The position numbers were made by a program, and so were the translations under genes. From Lepidonotus clava (taxonomy: Eukaryota; Annelida; Polychaeta; Phyllodocida; Polynoidae), in NCBI GenBank assembly GCA_936440205.1, contig OW387133.1, forward strand, positions 4,306,001 through 4,370,000: a stretch of DNA of 64,000 nt, given 5' to 3'. Shown here piece by piece: positions 11,420 through 21,184 of the stretch; position 1 is the stretch's first letter; each line of letters begins with the position of its first letter. The notes beneath the pieces are model-generated. The model was not told the origin of the DNA and ran no database searches. It saw only the letters and a list, made by a program, of their open reading frames with translations.

Positions 11420-11900
11420 TATATATACACTGGTATTCCCAGCTCAATGGAAATTATGTGTAATTACACCAATCCAAAAGGATGGAAATTCAAGAAATGC
11501 TAATAATTGGAGACTTGTAAATAATTCATATGTCATAGGGAAGATACTAGAGAAATGTGTGTATAGGCAATTTTCACAATACTTTGAATTGAACAGTTTG
11601 TTTGAAGATACAAAACGATGGATTTAGGAAGGGGCATTGTACTGATAGTAGTACTTGCGTTAACTTTAAATAACTGTTTTACAATATTAATCAGAGACAT
11701 CTGAAGTTGCCTGTTTCATTGATTACTATAGAGCTTTAAAAATACAATAGATCACATGACTTCACCAAAAACAGGATGTGGATGTACAGATTGAGACTGG
11801 AATGAATAAATTGGTACTGGACCTACTTGAATTGAAACAAAGTATGCAAATAGATGGCATGTTGCCTACTATTTAAGATTTTAACTGTGGCATATATCAA
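11420..11900 (+). mobile_element. LINE (non-LTR retrotransposon) reverse transcriptase remnant
   Basis: The plus strand translates from about 11442 as AQWKLCVITPIQKDG followed by NANNWRLVNNSYVIGKILEK, the usual opening of a LINE reverse transcriptase (P.WK...PI.K.G, N.RP, KILEK). After a frame change near 11617 it continues as DGFRKGHCTDSS (the GFR.G.S motif) and, further on, a degraded FID..RA...DH motif where FLD.SKAFD..DH is expected. The order and spacing support a CR1/L2-like LINE. Stops and frame changes show it is dead. The 5' part and the catalytic YADD region were not seen. Confidence 0.75.
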
Positions 11901-12414
11901 GGGACTTTCAAGAATATGATCTAGATGCCTTTAAAAATCAAATCCTAAATGGATCACCATCATGTTAGTCCGGAACTTTCTGCCCACCATGACATCTTCT
12001 GCACAATGCCTCTATGCTTTTGAAAGATTTGGAATAAAACAAAAGCATTTGATATATTTACATGTGCTGTAGAAAGTCATCATTGTCATGTTTATTTTTA
12101 ATGATGTTTGTGTTAATCCATCGCTGTTCCAATAGTTTGCTTATGTGACGGGCCACTGGTGTTTTTTTCATATTGTATGCCCTTTGCCTACAGTTAGGCA
12201 AAACCTGCAATGGAGCAGTTATGCTGGCCACTTGATTATGACAGAATGTTTTAAACATTTGGTGCTGGTCAGTCTTTTAATGATTTCAGCCATACCTTAA
12301 AGCATGGTATATCAATGATTTTACAACTGACCTTGTTAATTGTATTTGTGTTTGTAAAATAAATGAACATTTGTGAAGGCTTCAGTATGTCTACTCTAAG
12401 GGGCCTAGTCAAAT

Positions 12415-12540
12415 ATACCTAGTCAAATGGTACACCGAACAGGGATTGAACTGGGGAAAGCATGTGCTGCCACCTGCTGGTTACCAGCAGAATCACTACC
12501 ACTGACAGTGAATAGCTTCATTTATGATTAGTTTAGTAAA
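12415..12540 (-). mobile_element. Possible tRNA-like SINE fragment
   Basis: On the minus strand the words GTTCAATCCCTG resemble a tRNA-type B box (GGTTCRANNCC), and the stretch lies between a LINE body and a LINE-type 3' tail. The A box is not convincing and the ends are not defined, so this is only a suggestion. Confidence 0.25.
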
Positions 12541-12599
12541 CACAGGCTGTATTGATTTTCTGTTTACGTTGTTTACATTGTTCATCTGTATATTATATG

Positions 12600-12683
12600 A
12601 TTCATTTATCCTGTAGACTTTTTGTACTTCCTTTGCCCTTGAAAAGAGCTGTGAATAAAAGTATTGTATTTTATTGTATTGCT
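12600..12683 (+). mobile_element. LINE-type 3' tail
   Basis: TTTGCCCTTGAAAAGAGCTG followed by TGAATAAAAGTATTGTATTT and a TATTG-rich end is the style of tail found on CR1/L2-like LINEs. Related (TATTG)n tails occur at 52290-52306. It may be the 3' end of the LINE whose reverse transcriptase begins at 11420. Confidence 0.45.
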
Positions 12684-12879
12684 TACTTTTGAGCAGGTTT
12701 TAAAAACTGTTTCTTTTTGACATATTGACAAAATCTTTTCAGTAAATCAGTAAAATAAATTATCTATGAGGACTTTCTACGAAAAGCTTTGACTGACTTA
12801 TTCTAAAACCCCATCTCCACTATAAGACATGTGACCGATAAGAAAAACAACTAATTCTACCAAAATTATTGGCAGATAC

Positions 12880-12890
12880 ATGTATATACA

Positions 12891-12922
<32 letters not shown>
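12880..12922. repeat. (ATAC)n microsatellite
   Basis: About ten repeats of CATA directly before the palindrome of the next repeat. Confidence 0.9.
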
Positions 12923-12923
<1 letters not shown>

Positions 12924-13105
12924 GAATATACTAGGGTAAACAGAATTGATGTATATACACCAATACTGTTTACCCTAGTATATTCCAATATATATATAGT
13001 ATATATCAGAGACGGTTTATTAGGGAGACGGCCCACTCCACCCTTTTCCTGTGATGCGCGCGACACTAGCGCACCAAGTGGCGGGGATTAGCGGCACACT
13101 CTGGC
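12924..13105 (+). repeat. Palindrome-headed dispersed repeat, copy 1
   Basis: It begins with a 62-bp near-perfect palindrome (12924-12985; arms GAATATACTAGGGTAAACAG and complement, 30 of 32 positions pairing), then TATA-rich DNA, then CAGAGACGGTTTATTAGGGA followed by GACGGCCCACTCC, and a GC-rich tail with GGCGGGGATTAG. The same parts in the same order occur in reverse orientation at 14925-15140, so this is one family. No coding content. Confidence 0.8.
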
Positions 13106-13456
13106 CCGGTAGAGTCTCAAAAGGGTGTTGAGCGTTTGCAAAGTGCTGAGTGATTACGTAGTTGCTGAGTGTTTGCAAAGGTGACTTGCTTCATGTATAA
13201 CAAGAGGTGATATGGAAAAAAAGGTCGCACATTGTTTTTAATGAAGCCATATTCATCTCTCAGAGGTTTTTTGAATGAGGATAATGGGTTTTATTTTTTT
13301 GTTTTATAAAACCTTATGAAATGCCTCTGTTGAAATCATAATACTATTTTGTACTCTAGACTTACCCCTTATTGAATGATAACAGATATTGTAACAAACT
13401 TATGCTTGGCTTTATATCATGTGCATCAGGATTATATTAGGCATTTATCATGTTTC
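13106..13456. other. No feature recognised
   Basis: AT-rich sequence with a short internal repetition of TGCTGAGTG(A/T)TT near 13143-13180. No open frame or mobile signature was seen. Confidence 0.4.
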
Positions 13457-13867
13457 TATACGGAAGATGCGAGTCTGAGGTTTTAGGGGGAATTCCCGGC
13501 CGTTTGCGCATCGCGTTGTGAACATTGCGACGGGAAATGAGGGGGACAGCTCCAAGCAGATCTTTGCTACAACGCATTGGATTTCAGTGACGAAAACTCC
13601 ACCTGGAGAGCGTAAAAAAGGGATCCCCAACCATTGTGGAAAAAACAGGCTTTCTCTGACCATTTGGAGGCCTGCGTGGGATTCCATGGGTCAATGCAAA
13701 ACTTTTTCTCACTTACTGCATAAAGCTTGGACCAACGTTTTAAAAGTTAGAGGGAAATAACCTGTTTCTCCCCATACAAAGCCATAGTAAATGACCCCAA
13801 CGTTTCCAATCGCGATGAGCAATTTAGGTGTGCGATGTAGTTTTTTGAAACCTGCATCTTCCGTATA
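13457..13867. mobile_element. 411-bp non-autonomous inverted-repeat element
   Basis: TATACGGAAGATGC at 13457-13470 is exactly reverse-complemented at 13854-13867, and the match continues weakly inward (GAGTCTGAGG against the complement of GTTTTTTGAAACCTGC). The interior has an 80-codon open frame that resembles nothing known and is probably chance. Confidence 0.6.
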
Positions 13868-14052
13868 AAATCTAAATGAATGTTGAAATCAAAGAGACGG
13901 CAACCATGAAGTCATAAAATCTAAATCAAATCAAGAAAAAATAAGAAAAGGTCACACAAAATTAGTTCTACATTGACTACAGATCCAGGTACATTGATGC
14001 TTTTCCATTAAACTCATGTTCTTAGGATGATAGGGTAATCACTGGTATTATC

Positions 14053-14338
14053 TAAAGCCCCATACCAACTATGCAATTTACCGTCAGCCGACGGCCCTTT
14101 GCGTCGGCCGATTGCGTCGGCGTCGGCGTCGGTGTAAAATTATCAAACATGCTTAATATGGATCGGCGGTCCCGTCGGCGGTCCCGTCGACGCCGACGGC
14201 CGACGCCGACGCCGACGGGACTGCCGATTGTGTGTTGGTATGGGCACAAAAGTGGCCGACGCCGACGCCGACGGCCGACGCCAGCACCGACGCCGACGCC
14301 GATTCAGGAAAAAGTCGCCCAGTGGGTATGGGGCTTTA
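14053..14338. mobile_element. 286-bp MITE, TAAAGCCCCAT family
   Basis: The left end TAAAGCCCCATACCAACTAT mirrors the right end (AGTGGGTATGGGGCTTTA). The interior is filled by GTCGGC/GCCGAC repeats that are themselves inverted about a centre near 14150, giving a strong fold-back. Relatives occur at 48475-48652 and 61650-61878, with more distant ones at 24080-25145. Open frames here are products of the GTCGGC repetition. Confidence 0.8.
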
Positions 14339-14924
14339 GTCTACTGAAAGCGTTTATGCAAATTCTTATGATGATTATCTTTTTTTCTTTGTAATTTAAA
14401 AATGTATGTTGTTTATATTTTAGGACGCTTATATATTAAAGATATTGTTTGTATAATGATTTTTATATGAACAATATTGTTTTATTACTATTATATTTAC
14501 ATCATAGAGATTATACAATGTTATTTTTATCTAAAGAATCCCAATAATCTTTGATGATTTACAAAGGAATCATTACATCTCCCGTATCATGATGACATAC
14601 ATGTAGTTCATATATTTCCACCCAAGACAGTTACATATCTAATAATGTTTCCTACTAAAAGACTAGTCACTAGCTCGATTCATGCATATTTCCGTCTGTT
14701 GTTGTGTAAAGAAAACTGGCTATAACACAGACAAAATGTGCACTTAGCCTTATAACCATTTCATCTTTCACTAAGATTTGTCTGATATTCCTGGAATTCC
14801 TCAGTATTAAAAGAGGGAATTCAAACATTCATCGTGACTTACCACGTGGACTAAATCAGCAACTAATTCACCTATAGTTTGTTTCACCCATTTACTGATA
14901 ATATGCATACATCATTAGTGGCTG
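14339..14924. other. No feature recognised
   Basis: AT-rich sequence without an open frame, inverted repeat or family motif that I can support. Confidence 0.4.
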
Positions 14925-15140
14925 TGTTCCCACTAATCCCTGCTACTAGGTGGCGCCCCTGTAGGTGGTGAGATAATGCACCACATAGGCAATGTATGGG
15001 AGTGGGCCGTCTCCTTAATCTACTGTCTCTGTATATATATAATAGTATGTATATTAATAGTACACAATAATATTGGAATATACTAGGGTAAACAGAATCG
15101 GTGTATACACCGATTCTGTTTAGCCTAGTATATTCCAATA
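14925..15140 (-). repeat. Palindrome-headed dispersed repeat, copy 2
   Basis: In reverse orientation to copy 1. Its palindrome (15071-15140) is longer and better preserved: arms of 35 bases starting TATTGGAATATACTAGGGTA pair at 34 of 35 positions. The body repeats CAGAGACAGTAGATTAAGGA and GACGGCCCACTCC on the minus strand, followed by a GGCGCCACCT...GGGATTAG end. The two copies flank about 1.8 kb and are inverted with respect to each other. Confidence 0.8.
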
Positions 15141-15859
15141 CTGCATACTATTAACAGAACATGAAAATACATGAGGTCATGTGCTTTAAGTGCTTATGAA
15201 ATAAATGATCTTTTAATCATTGGTTGAAACAGTGTTTAAAAATGATTTTGTTAAAAATCCAAGACCCTCGATGAACCAGACTCTGAGATGAAATACTGAG
15301 GCGCGTGACAAGGTCAGTATCATTTTTATTTCACCTCCTTACACATTAATGTCCATTTATCACCTGTTCAGTAAAACTAGTGTTTCCAGTGATGATATTG
15401 TTAAGACAGGTAAGACGAAAACTTCAAAGAAGAATATCCATGTATGTATTAATGCAATATGCAAAGATATTATATATAACATAGGTATATTGATAAACAG
15501 ATACAATTTATGATAGATACACAATTCCATACAATTATATGATATGCATAATCAATTAATATAAAGATGAAGAGTAAACATTACTCATGAACCTGCACGA
15601 TCCCCCACTCTACCTAAACTTTTGTACTTGGGTCACTTTACTTTGAACAAGTTTATTATATAAAACAGCCAAAATGTTGTTAAAAATTGTATACACCAGA
15701 ATGGCGCCACCTTATTGATAAATAATGTATGAGAGTTTCAAACCCTACTCAGACCTTATGCTACACAGGGGGACCTTATGCAAGAAGACCAAATCATTTA
15801 AATAATTATTCGTTCAAAATCAAATCTAGATGTAAAGAATAAATAATTATTTTTTCAAA
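15141..15859. other. No gene recognised
   Basis: AT-rich. The phrase ACAGGGGGACCTTATGC near 15764 recurs in variant form at about 16488, 16508 and 16545. It leads into the 20-bp array; one isolated related unit sits at about 15817-15835. Confidence 0.4.
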
Positions 15860-15860
15860 A

Positions 15861-15978
15861 TCAAATCTAGACGTACAAACTCAAATCTAGATGTACAAAT
15901 TTAAATCTAGATGTACAAAATCAAATCTAGATGCATAAAATCAAATCTAGATGTACAAAATCAAATCTAGATGTACAA
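15861..15978. repeat. 20-bp tandem array, six units
   Basis: Units of TCAAATCTAGATGTACAAAA and close variants start at 15861, 15881, 15901, 15921, 15941 and 15961. A seventh, detached unit lies about 30 bases upstream. The units abut with no spacers. No open frame crosses it. Confidence 0.95.
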
Positions 15979-16971
15979 TGGTTAGCCTAAATGTCAACAT
16001 GAGATCTAATGATGGACCAAAATTCCAATCAATAAAGCCAAATTGTGAAGCATTCAAAAGGAATATATTTTATTCTTGAACAAGAGAGCAGTGTTAGTAT
16101 TACTGATTTTTAAAGACACCAAAATTCCAACATGTTAAACACGTACTTACAATACTGCGTATCAAAATATTATACAATATCTTTAAAATACTCTTTAGTT
16201 TTCGACACATTTTATTCAGTATTCAAAATAAGCCTCAATCAAAATGCCGAAAACGAAAGATTTGAGTATAATTATATGTTTTATGGAAAACTCATGTACA
16301 TGTACTCTAAACAATAATCTATTTATTTTTCACTATACGATTATATTGTTAGTTGAATTAACATATAAACTGTTACACAAGAGGGAAGAAATGTAAATAC
16401 AGTGCGATAAAGAATACCGAATTTTAATCCGAGATTTGACCAGTAAAATTAAAAGTAAATAAAAATAGTAATAATAATATACAAGGAGACCTTAAACTGC
16501 ATGCACAGGGGACCTTATACTACTCATGATTACCTCATGATACTCACAGGGACCTTACGCTATCAAAATAAATGCACAACCAAAGAGATATTCATTAACA
16601 TCCTTGATAGATCAGTATGGGCGGTTTATATCTGACTGCAAAAATCAGATAAAACATTCTATACATAATTAAGAAGAGGCAATTAAAGAACGTTTATATA
16701 CGAACAGGCAAAACAATTGACATGAGACAGGTGTATTACACGTCAAGACAGGTGAATAACACAAGAAGGCGAGGTTTAAATGCCATACATTGAGGTATTT
16801 AAGTAGCTATTAAATATAATAAGTGATAAAGAGAGACGGGCGGGTAAAGAAACACAGGTGTTGTTCAGTATGTGTCCAGTACGCAAGTGGCGCCAGTAAG
16901 AGATGTGTGTAATGAAGCGTAACCGCAGGTCTCACCACCCAAATTATTGCCAATTTTTAATTACCGTAAAA
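15979..16971. other. No gene recognised
   Basis: AT-rich with scattered short open frames (longest about 61 codons) of low-complexity character. Variants of the phrase GGGACCTTA occur near 16490-16560. No host exon or mobile signature was seen. Confidence 0.4.
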
Positions 16972-17192
16972 CCCCTGATTTAAGCCGAACCCTAATTTAA
17001 GCCGCACCCTGACTTTAGAGTTTATCTTTTATCATTTTTTCATCATATATTTTCAGAGATCCCATTGTTTTCAAGGTTATGTAAAACCCTAATTTAAGCC
17101 GCACCCTTAAAGTTGAGGCCTTGTTGCATCTAATTTCTGAAATTAACCCTTATTGAAGCCGCGGCTTAAAATAAATTAGGGGTTTTACGGTA
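16972..17192. mobile_element. 221-bp MITE with TACCGTAAAACCCCT ends
   Basis: The left end TACCGTAAAACCCCTGATTT mirrors the right end (AGGGGTTTTACGGTA) and both ends finish in TA, as expected for a Tc1/mariner-type insertion. Inside, the words AATTTAAGCCGCACCCT are repeated two to three times and GCCGCGGC forms a small palindrome near the right end. Confidence 0.8.
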
Positions 17193-17280
17193 GCCTCAAT
17201 GTAGGAATATCAATAGCTTTGTAGTTTAGTAACTATAAGATGGGAGTCAGGTGAAATGTGAAAGACATATTTTACATTGG

Positions 17281-17441
17281 CAGGAACAGATTTGGAAGGG
17301 GGCACCCACCCCCACCCACCCCCCTAATATTTACCAAATATAGTTTTTTAATGTGTAATTTTAGACCATGGATGGGGTGCCTCAGATATGTACATAAGGG
17401 TTCCCCCTCCCCCTTTTTTGAAATCTCTGCATCCATCCCTG
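17281..17441. mobile_element. Degraded poly-G/C short element (CAGGG...CCCTG family)
   Basis: CAGGAACAGATTTGGAAGGG at the left faces GCATCCATCCCTG at the right. The interior has a C-rich run and a TTTTTTAATGTGTAATTTTA stretch like that in related elements at 42844-43015 and 63367-63818. The ends are imperfect, so it is an older copy. Confidence 0.5.
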
Positions 17442-17741
17442 ATTGGCATGCATACTGGTAGTGCATGGTGGTATTGATATTCAACAATACACATGTATAC
17501 AGTCTAGACAGCGGAATATCAGATTATTTTATTTAAAGTATCTGACTTCTACCAGGAATATATAAAGCCATTTTCCAATTATCAAATAATTATATGAATG
17601 TGAATATAAAGATAAGCCTGTGTATAAACACGCACATTTACATCTCCATATATACATGTACATATACACACACAGTTATATTATATGCATATACATATAC
17701 AAATAATATATATATATGAATATATATATATATATATATAT

Positions 17742-17962
17742 GTGTATATATTAATGTTCCATTAATAGATAATATAAGCCTGAGGAGAGTAAGTGCTGCC
17801 ACCTGCTGTGTTATGGTGGACACCAGGTGTAGTGGGGATATGGTTAGCAACACCCACTTGTTTACTTGGTTACATATAGGACTCCATGTTGGTGCCTACC
17901 TGGCAGCACACTCCTCCACTGTTGGAACTTTGTTTTCATGCTATGTTCATTACATGTTATGG
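17742..17962 (+). repeat. Split direct repeat A1 of the retrotransposon
   Basis: Identical to 22281-22501. The first in-frame ATG of the gag-like frame (17813) lies inside this repeat, and another is at 17978 just beyond it. Confidence 0.93.
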
Positions 17963-19081
17963 ATTTATTTCCTTATAATGCAAAGAGGACCTAGGAAGAA
18001 AGCAGTGGGAGTGAGTGTTCGTGGAGCTTACAACTTACGCTCTGCCTTACCCTCAGAACTTCGGGCTGTGAGTGTTTCAGGCCAGGTAGGCACCGACTCT
18101 GATATGGCGTCGGGTTCGGATAATCGTGACGACCCAGAGTATTTGAAAAACATGGAGGAGGAGTTGATTAAATCACGTCAAGCCAGGGAAGAGGAGACGA
18201 AAATCCTTAACTCGTTGGTTCAGCGTTTAGACTGGTTGGAGTCACGAGCACCCCCTTCAACTGGCAGGGGGATCCTCCGTACGCCGGTCAAGTCGTCTGA
18301 CCAGCCGCCTCTACTGCCGGGGGTGGGTCGGGGCTCCCCTCGTCCAGGTCCCGTCAACAAGCTTCCCACGGTCGGCGGAGCCGTATCCCCGGTGCCAGCT
18401 GACGTGATTGATGGCCCGCTTACGTCGGCACTCAGACAGCTGTCCATCGCCATTGATCCCACGCCACAGTCGTCCATGAAAGGTTTGTTCCTGAGGCCGG
18501 AGTATTATGTGCAACACAAAGATAAGGGTGTTCCTGTTAAAAACCTTGACCATTCCAAGCTGTCATACAAGGAGCTCATGAGTGGAATGGGCAGGGTTAT
18601 GCTGCATTTATCCAAGACTGGGGGCAACCTGTCTAGTTATCTGGAGCATTTCAGTTTCTTATCACGTAAGGCAGGTGCTCATGGCTTCCTGGATTCGGCA
18701 TATGTTGCATATGATAGGCATGTGGTTGACCAGTACATAAATGGTGAAACGGATGGTTTTGTGGCAGGGGATCTGTTCGGCATAGCCCTTCATTTCCACG
18801 CCGGGAATTTGTCGCCCCCCAAGCCTACAACATCAGCTGGTCGTGGTTATAAAGGTCGGGGCTTCCGCCGCGGTGGTCGTCAGAGTTATTGGCAGGGCTC
18901 TGAACGTGAAAAGGATAGGGATCAGGAGCAGAGCCCCGGTCTGGAGGGGTTCCCAGAAGAAATTTGTTATAATTTTAATTACCGCACATGCCATGGAAAG
19001 TGTGCAAAGTCCCATGTGTGTAGGCTATGCAAGGGTGCGCACAAGGCGTCGTCTGGCCAGTGCTCAGGATCCAGAAAATGA
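17813..19081 (+). CDS. Retrotransposon ORF1, gag-like protein
   Basis: The frame gives 422 residues from the first ATG, or about 367 from the ATG at 17978, which lies just outside the A1 repeat and may be the true start. It has an acidic coiled-coil-like segment early on (residues about 105-145), a proline-rich middle, a predicted helical central domain, a glycine/arginine-rich stretch (GRGYKGRGFRRGG), and near the end a cysteine/histidine cluster (CYNFNYRTCHGKC, then HVCRLCKGAH) typical of ORF1 in tyrosine-recombinase retroelements and presumably RNA-binding. Confidence 0.85.
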   Translation: MVDTRCSGDMVSNTHLFTWLHIGLHVGAYLAAHSSTVGTLFSCYVHYMLWIYFLIMQRGPRKKAVGVSVRGAYNLRSALPSELRAVSVSGQVGTDSDMASGSDNRDDPEYLKNMEEELIKSRQAREEETKILNSLVQRLDWLESRAPPSTGRGILRTPVKSSDQPPLLPGVGRGSPRPGPVNKLPTVGGAVSPVPADVIDGPLTSALRQLSIAIDPTPQSSMKGLFLRPEYYVQHKDKGVPVKNLDHSKLSYKELMSGMGRVMLHLSKTGGNLSSYLEHFSFLSRKAGAHGFLDSAYVAYDRHVVDQYINGETDGFVAGDLFGIALHFHAGNLSPPKPTTSAGRGYKGRGFRRGGRQSYWQGSEREKDRDQEQSPGLEGFPEEICYNFNYRTCHGKCAKSHVCRLCKGAHKASSGQCSGSRK

Positions 19082-19102
19082 GATACGGGCCGTGATAGTT
19101 CC

Positions 19103-21184
19103 GTGGAAATCATACCTCTTCAGGATGTGGCTTTGCAAATCGACTCGAGTGTTGTGTCAGGAGAAATGGATGTTAGTGATCAGGAGATTAGTGATATGTC
19201 TTCTGGTGAAACTACACCCATTTTTCAAAATGGCAATGTTGGCCAGCGGTCTACATATACAGACACAGTTATCAATCGCCAATCCGTGTTCACGGATAGT
19301 TGTACTCCGGCCAGCGGTGAGGGGGTATTTGGTGATTGTGCTAAGAGTCAAGGAGTTGTATTTTCGGCCAGCGGTCGTAGCAGCGATGTTATGAGTGGTT
19401 GTTTGGATCGTGGTGATGCGTGTGCGGCGAGATATAATTGTGCCATTCATCAGCAGTGGGTCAACCAGACATCAGCTGATTCAGATTGTCAGCCACAGAG
19501 CCCTCTCTATCGCAAACCTCCTAGTATATTGAGCATGTGTCCTATGGATGTGAGACTGGAACCTCGCCACACTATTGGTGGTATTAGTTCTCAGATGAAT
19601 TTGAGTGCATGGAACTATTACTTACGTTACGAGCCGGATTATCAGTTATCTCAATATCTTCACGATGGTGTTCATCATGGCTTTGCCATTGTAGATGATA
19701 ATGCTCATGTCGCATCTTATTTTTGTGATAACTACACGTCAGTTCTTACAGGAGATGCTTTTGCCTTTGTGAATGATTTAATGTTATCTGAATTATCTGA
19801 AGGCAAATATGTTAAGGCCACTGGTTTGCCACATTGTGTTCATTCGTTGGGGGCAATACCCAAGCCGGATGGTCGTTCATTCAGACCCATCACTGATTGT
19901 CGCAGACCAGAGGGAAGGTCAATTAACAATTACATGTCGGATACCTTCCAGACCTTCAATTATATTACAATTGATCAGGTAGCAGCAAATGTTACGCCAT
20001 CATGCTATATGGCTTCCGTGGATATCTCAGCTGCTTATCGTTCAGTTTCTATCAGAAGGGATCAGTGGACTTATCAAGGTGTAATGTGGCCAGTGGATGA
20101 TGAATTAATCCCGTTGTGGGATGCTAGGTTGTCGTTCGGACTGCGTTGTGCTCCCTACATATTCACCGAGATAAGCAATTTTGTAACTCGGACCATGGAG
20201 CGATTGGGTTACACATGTGTAGCCAATTACCTGGATGATTTCCTGGTTTTTGGGACATCGTTTGATGAATGCCAGGAAGCTCAAACAGCTCTGATTGCCC
20301 TGCTGGGCGATCTGGGTTTCCTGGTGTCATGGAAAAAATGTTCGTCTCCATCAACCTGTGTCCGTTATTTAGGAATCATTATAGATTCTGTGAACTTGAC
20401 ATTAAGTCTTCCTGAAGATAAATTGCAGAAGCTCAGGCATGAACTTGTATTCTTTTCAAATCGAGTCAGAGCCACCAAAAAACAGATCCAGCGCTTGTGC
20501 GGTATCATTGCGCATTGCTCTAAGGTGGTTAGAGGAGGTCGGACTTTTTCGAGACGGATAATTGATCTATTATCTGGCCTGGGTGACGGCAATCCACGGA
20601 TACGACTGTCTGCTGAGTTTAGATTGGATGTGCAATGGTGGATTGAATTTGCAGAACAGTTTAATGGAAAGGAATACATCATTTTTCCTAACACTGGAGA
20701 TGGTTTTGTATTTTCTACAGATGCCTGTTTAAGAGGTTACGGCTTGGTTACTGAGAATGACTGGCAGGCGGGCTACTTTAACTCACACATGAAACCTGAT
20801 GGGGTTGATTTGTGTATTACATCCCACGGGCATTGGTTAAACATTGACGTTCCAGATGCTTCAAATATTAATTATTTGGAACTGGTGCCTGTGTGGTTGG
20901 CCCTGGAACGATATGGTGACATGTGGCGAGATTCGCATGTATTGTGTTTTTCTGATAACACGCAGGTTGTTGCTATGTTGCGCAATGGTCAGAGTATGAA
21001 CAAGCAGTGTATGGTTCTCCTCAGGAAAATATTTTGGTTGTGTGCTACCAATAATATTTATATTACAACCAAACATGTCACTGGTGTTCTTAATGTCATG
21101 CCTGACAAATTATCCCGACTGTTCTTTGCCAATACTATGTCAGACCTAGCTTCTTGTTCTATATGTTGCAGTGAACGTTTCTGA
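19103..21184 (+). CDS. Retrotransposon ORF2, reverse transcriptase and RNase H
   Basis: About 690 codons. The reverse transcriptase motifs follow in order: GAIPKPDGRSFRPITDCR, SVDISAAYRSVSI (first catalytic Asp), LSFGLRCAPYIF, YLDDFLVFG (the catalytic DD pair) and YLGIIID. An RNase H region follows with FSTDACLRGYG, NINYLELVPVWLALE, FSDNTQVVAML and VLNVMPDKLSR. The fingers-palm order and the LDDF form fit DIRS-order elements. Its end overlaps the next frame. Confidence 0.93.
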   Translation: MEIIPLQDVALQIDSSVVSGEMDVSDQEISDMSSGETTPIFQNGNVGQRSTYTDTVINRQSVFTDSCTPASGEGVFGDCAKSQGVVFSASGRSSDVMSGCLDRGDACAARYNCAIHQQWVNQTSADSDCQPQSPLYRKPPSILSMCPMDVRLEPRHTIGGISSQMNLSAWNYYLRYEPDYQLSQYLHDGVHHGFAIVDDNAHVASYFCDNYTSVLTGDAFAFVNDLMLSELSEGKYVKATGLPHCVHSLGAIPKPDGRSFRPITDCRRPEGRSINNYMSDTFQTFNYITIDQVAANVTPSCYMASVDISAAYRSVSIRRDQWTYQGVMWPVDDELIPLWDARLSFGLRCAPYIFTEISNFVTRTMERLGYTCVANYLDDFLVFGTSFDECQEAQTALIALLGDLGFLVSWKKCSSPSTCVRYLGIIIDSVNLTLSLPEDKLQKLRHELVFFSNRVRATKKQIQRLCGIIAHCSKVVRGGRTFSRRIIDLLSGLGDGNPRIRLSAEFRLDVQWWIEFAEQFNGKEYIIFPNTGDGFVFSTDACLRGYGLVTENDWQAGYFNSHMKPDGVDLCITSHGHWLNIDVPDASNINYLELVPVWLALERYGDMWRDSHVLCFSDNTQVVAMLRNGQSMNKQCMVLLRKIFWLCATNNIYITTKHVTGVLNVMPDKLSRLFFANTMSDLASCSICCSERF

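Noticed and set aside
14052-14394. Arginine-rich frames
   Set aside because: Translation of GTCGGC/GCCGAC repeats inside a MITE.
15861-15978. CRISPR-like regular repeats
   Set aside because: The 20-base units abut directly with no spacers, and the window is eukaryotic; it is a minisatellite.
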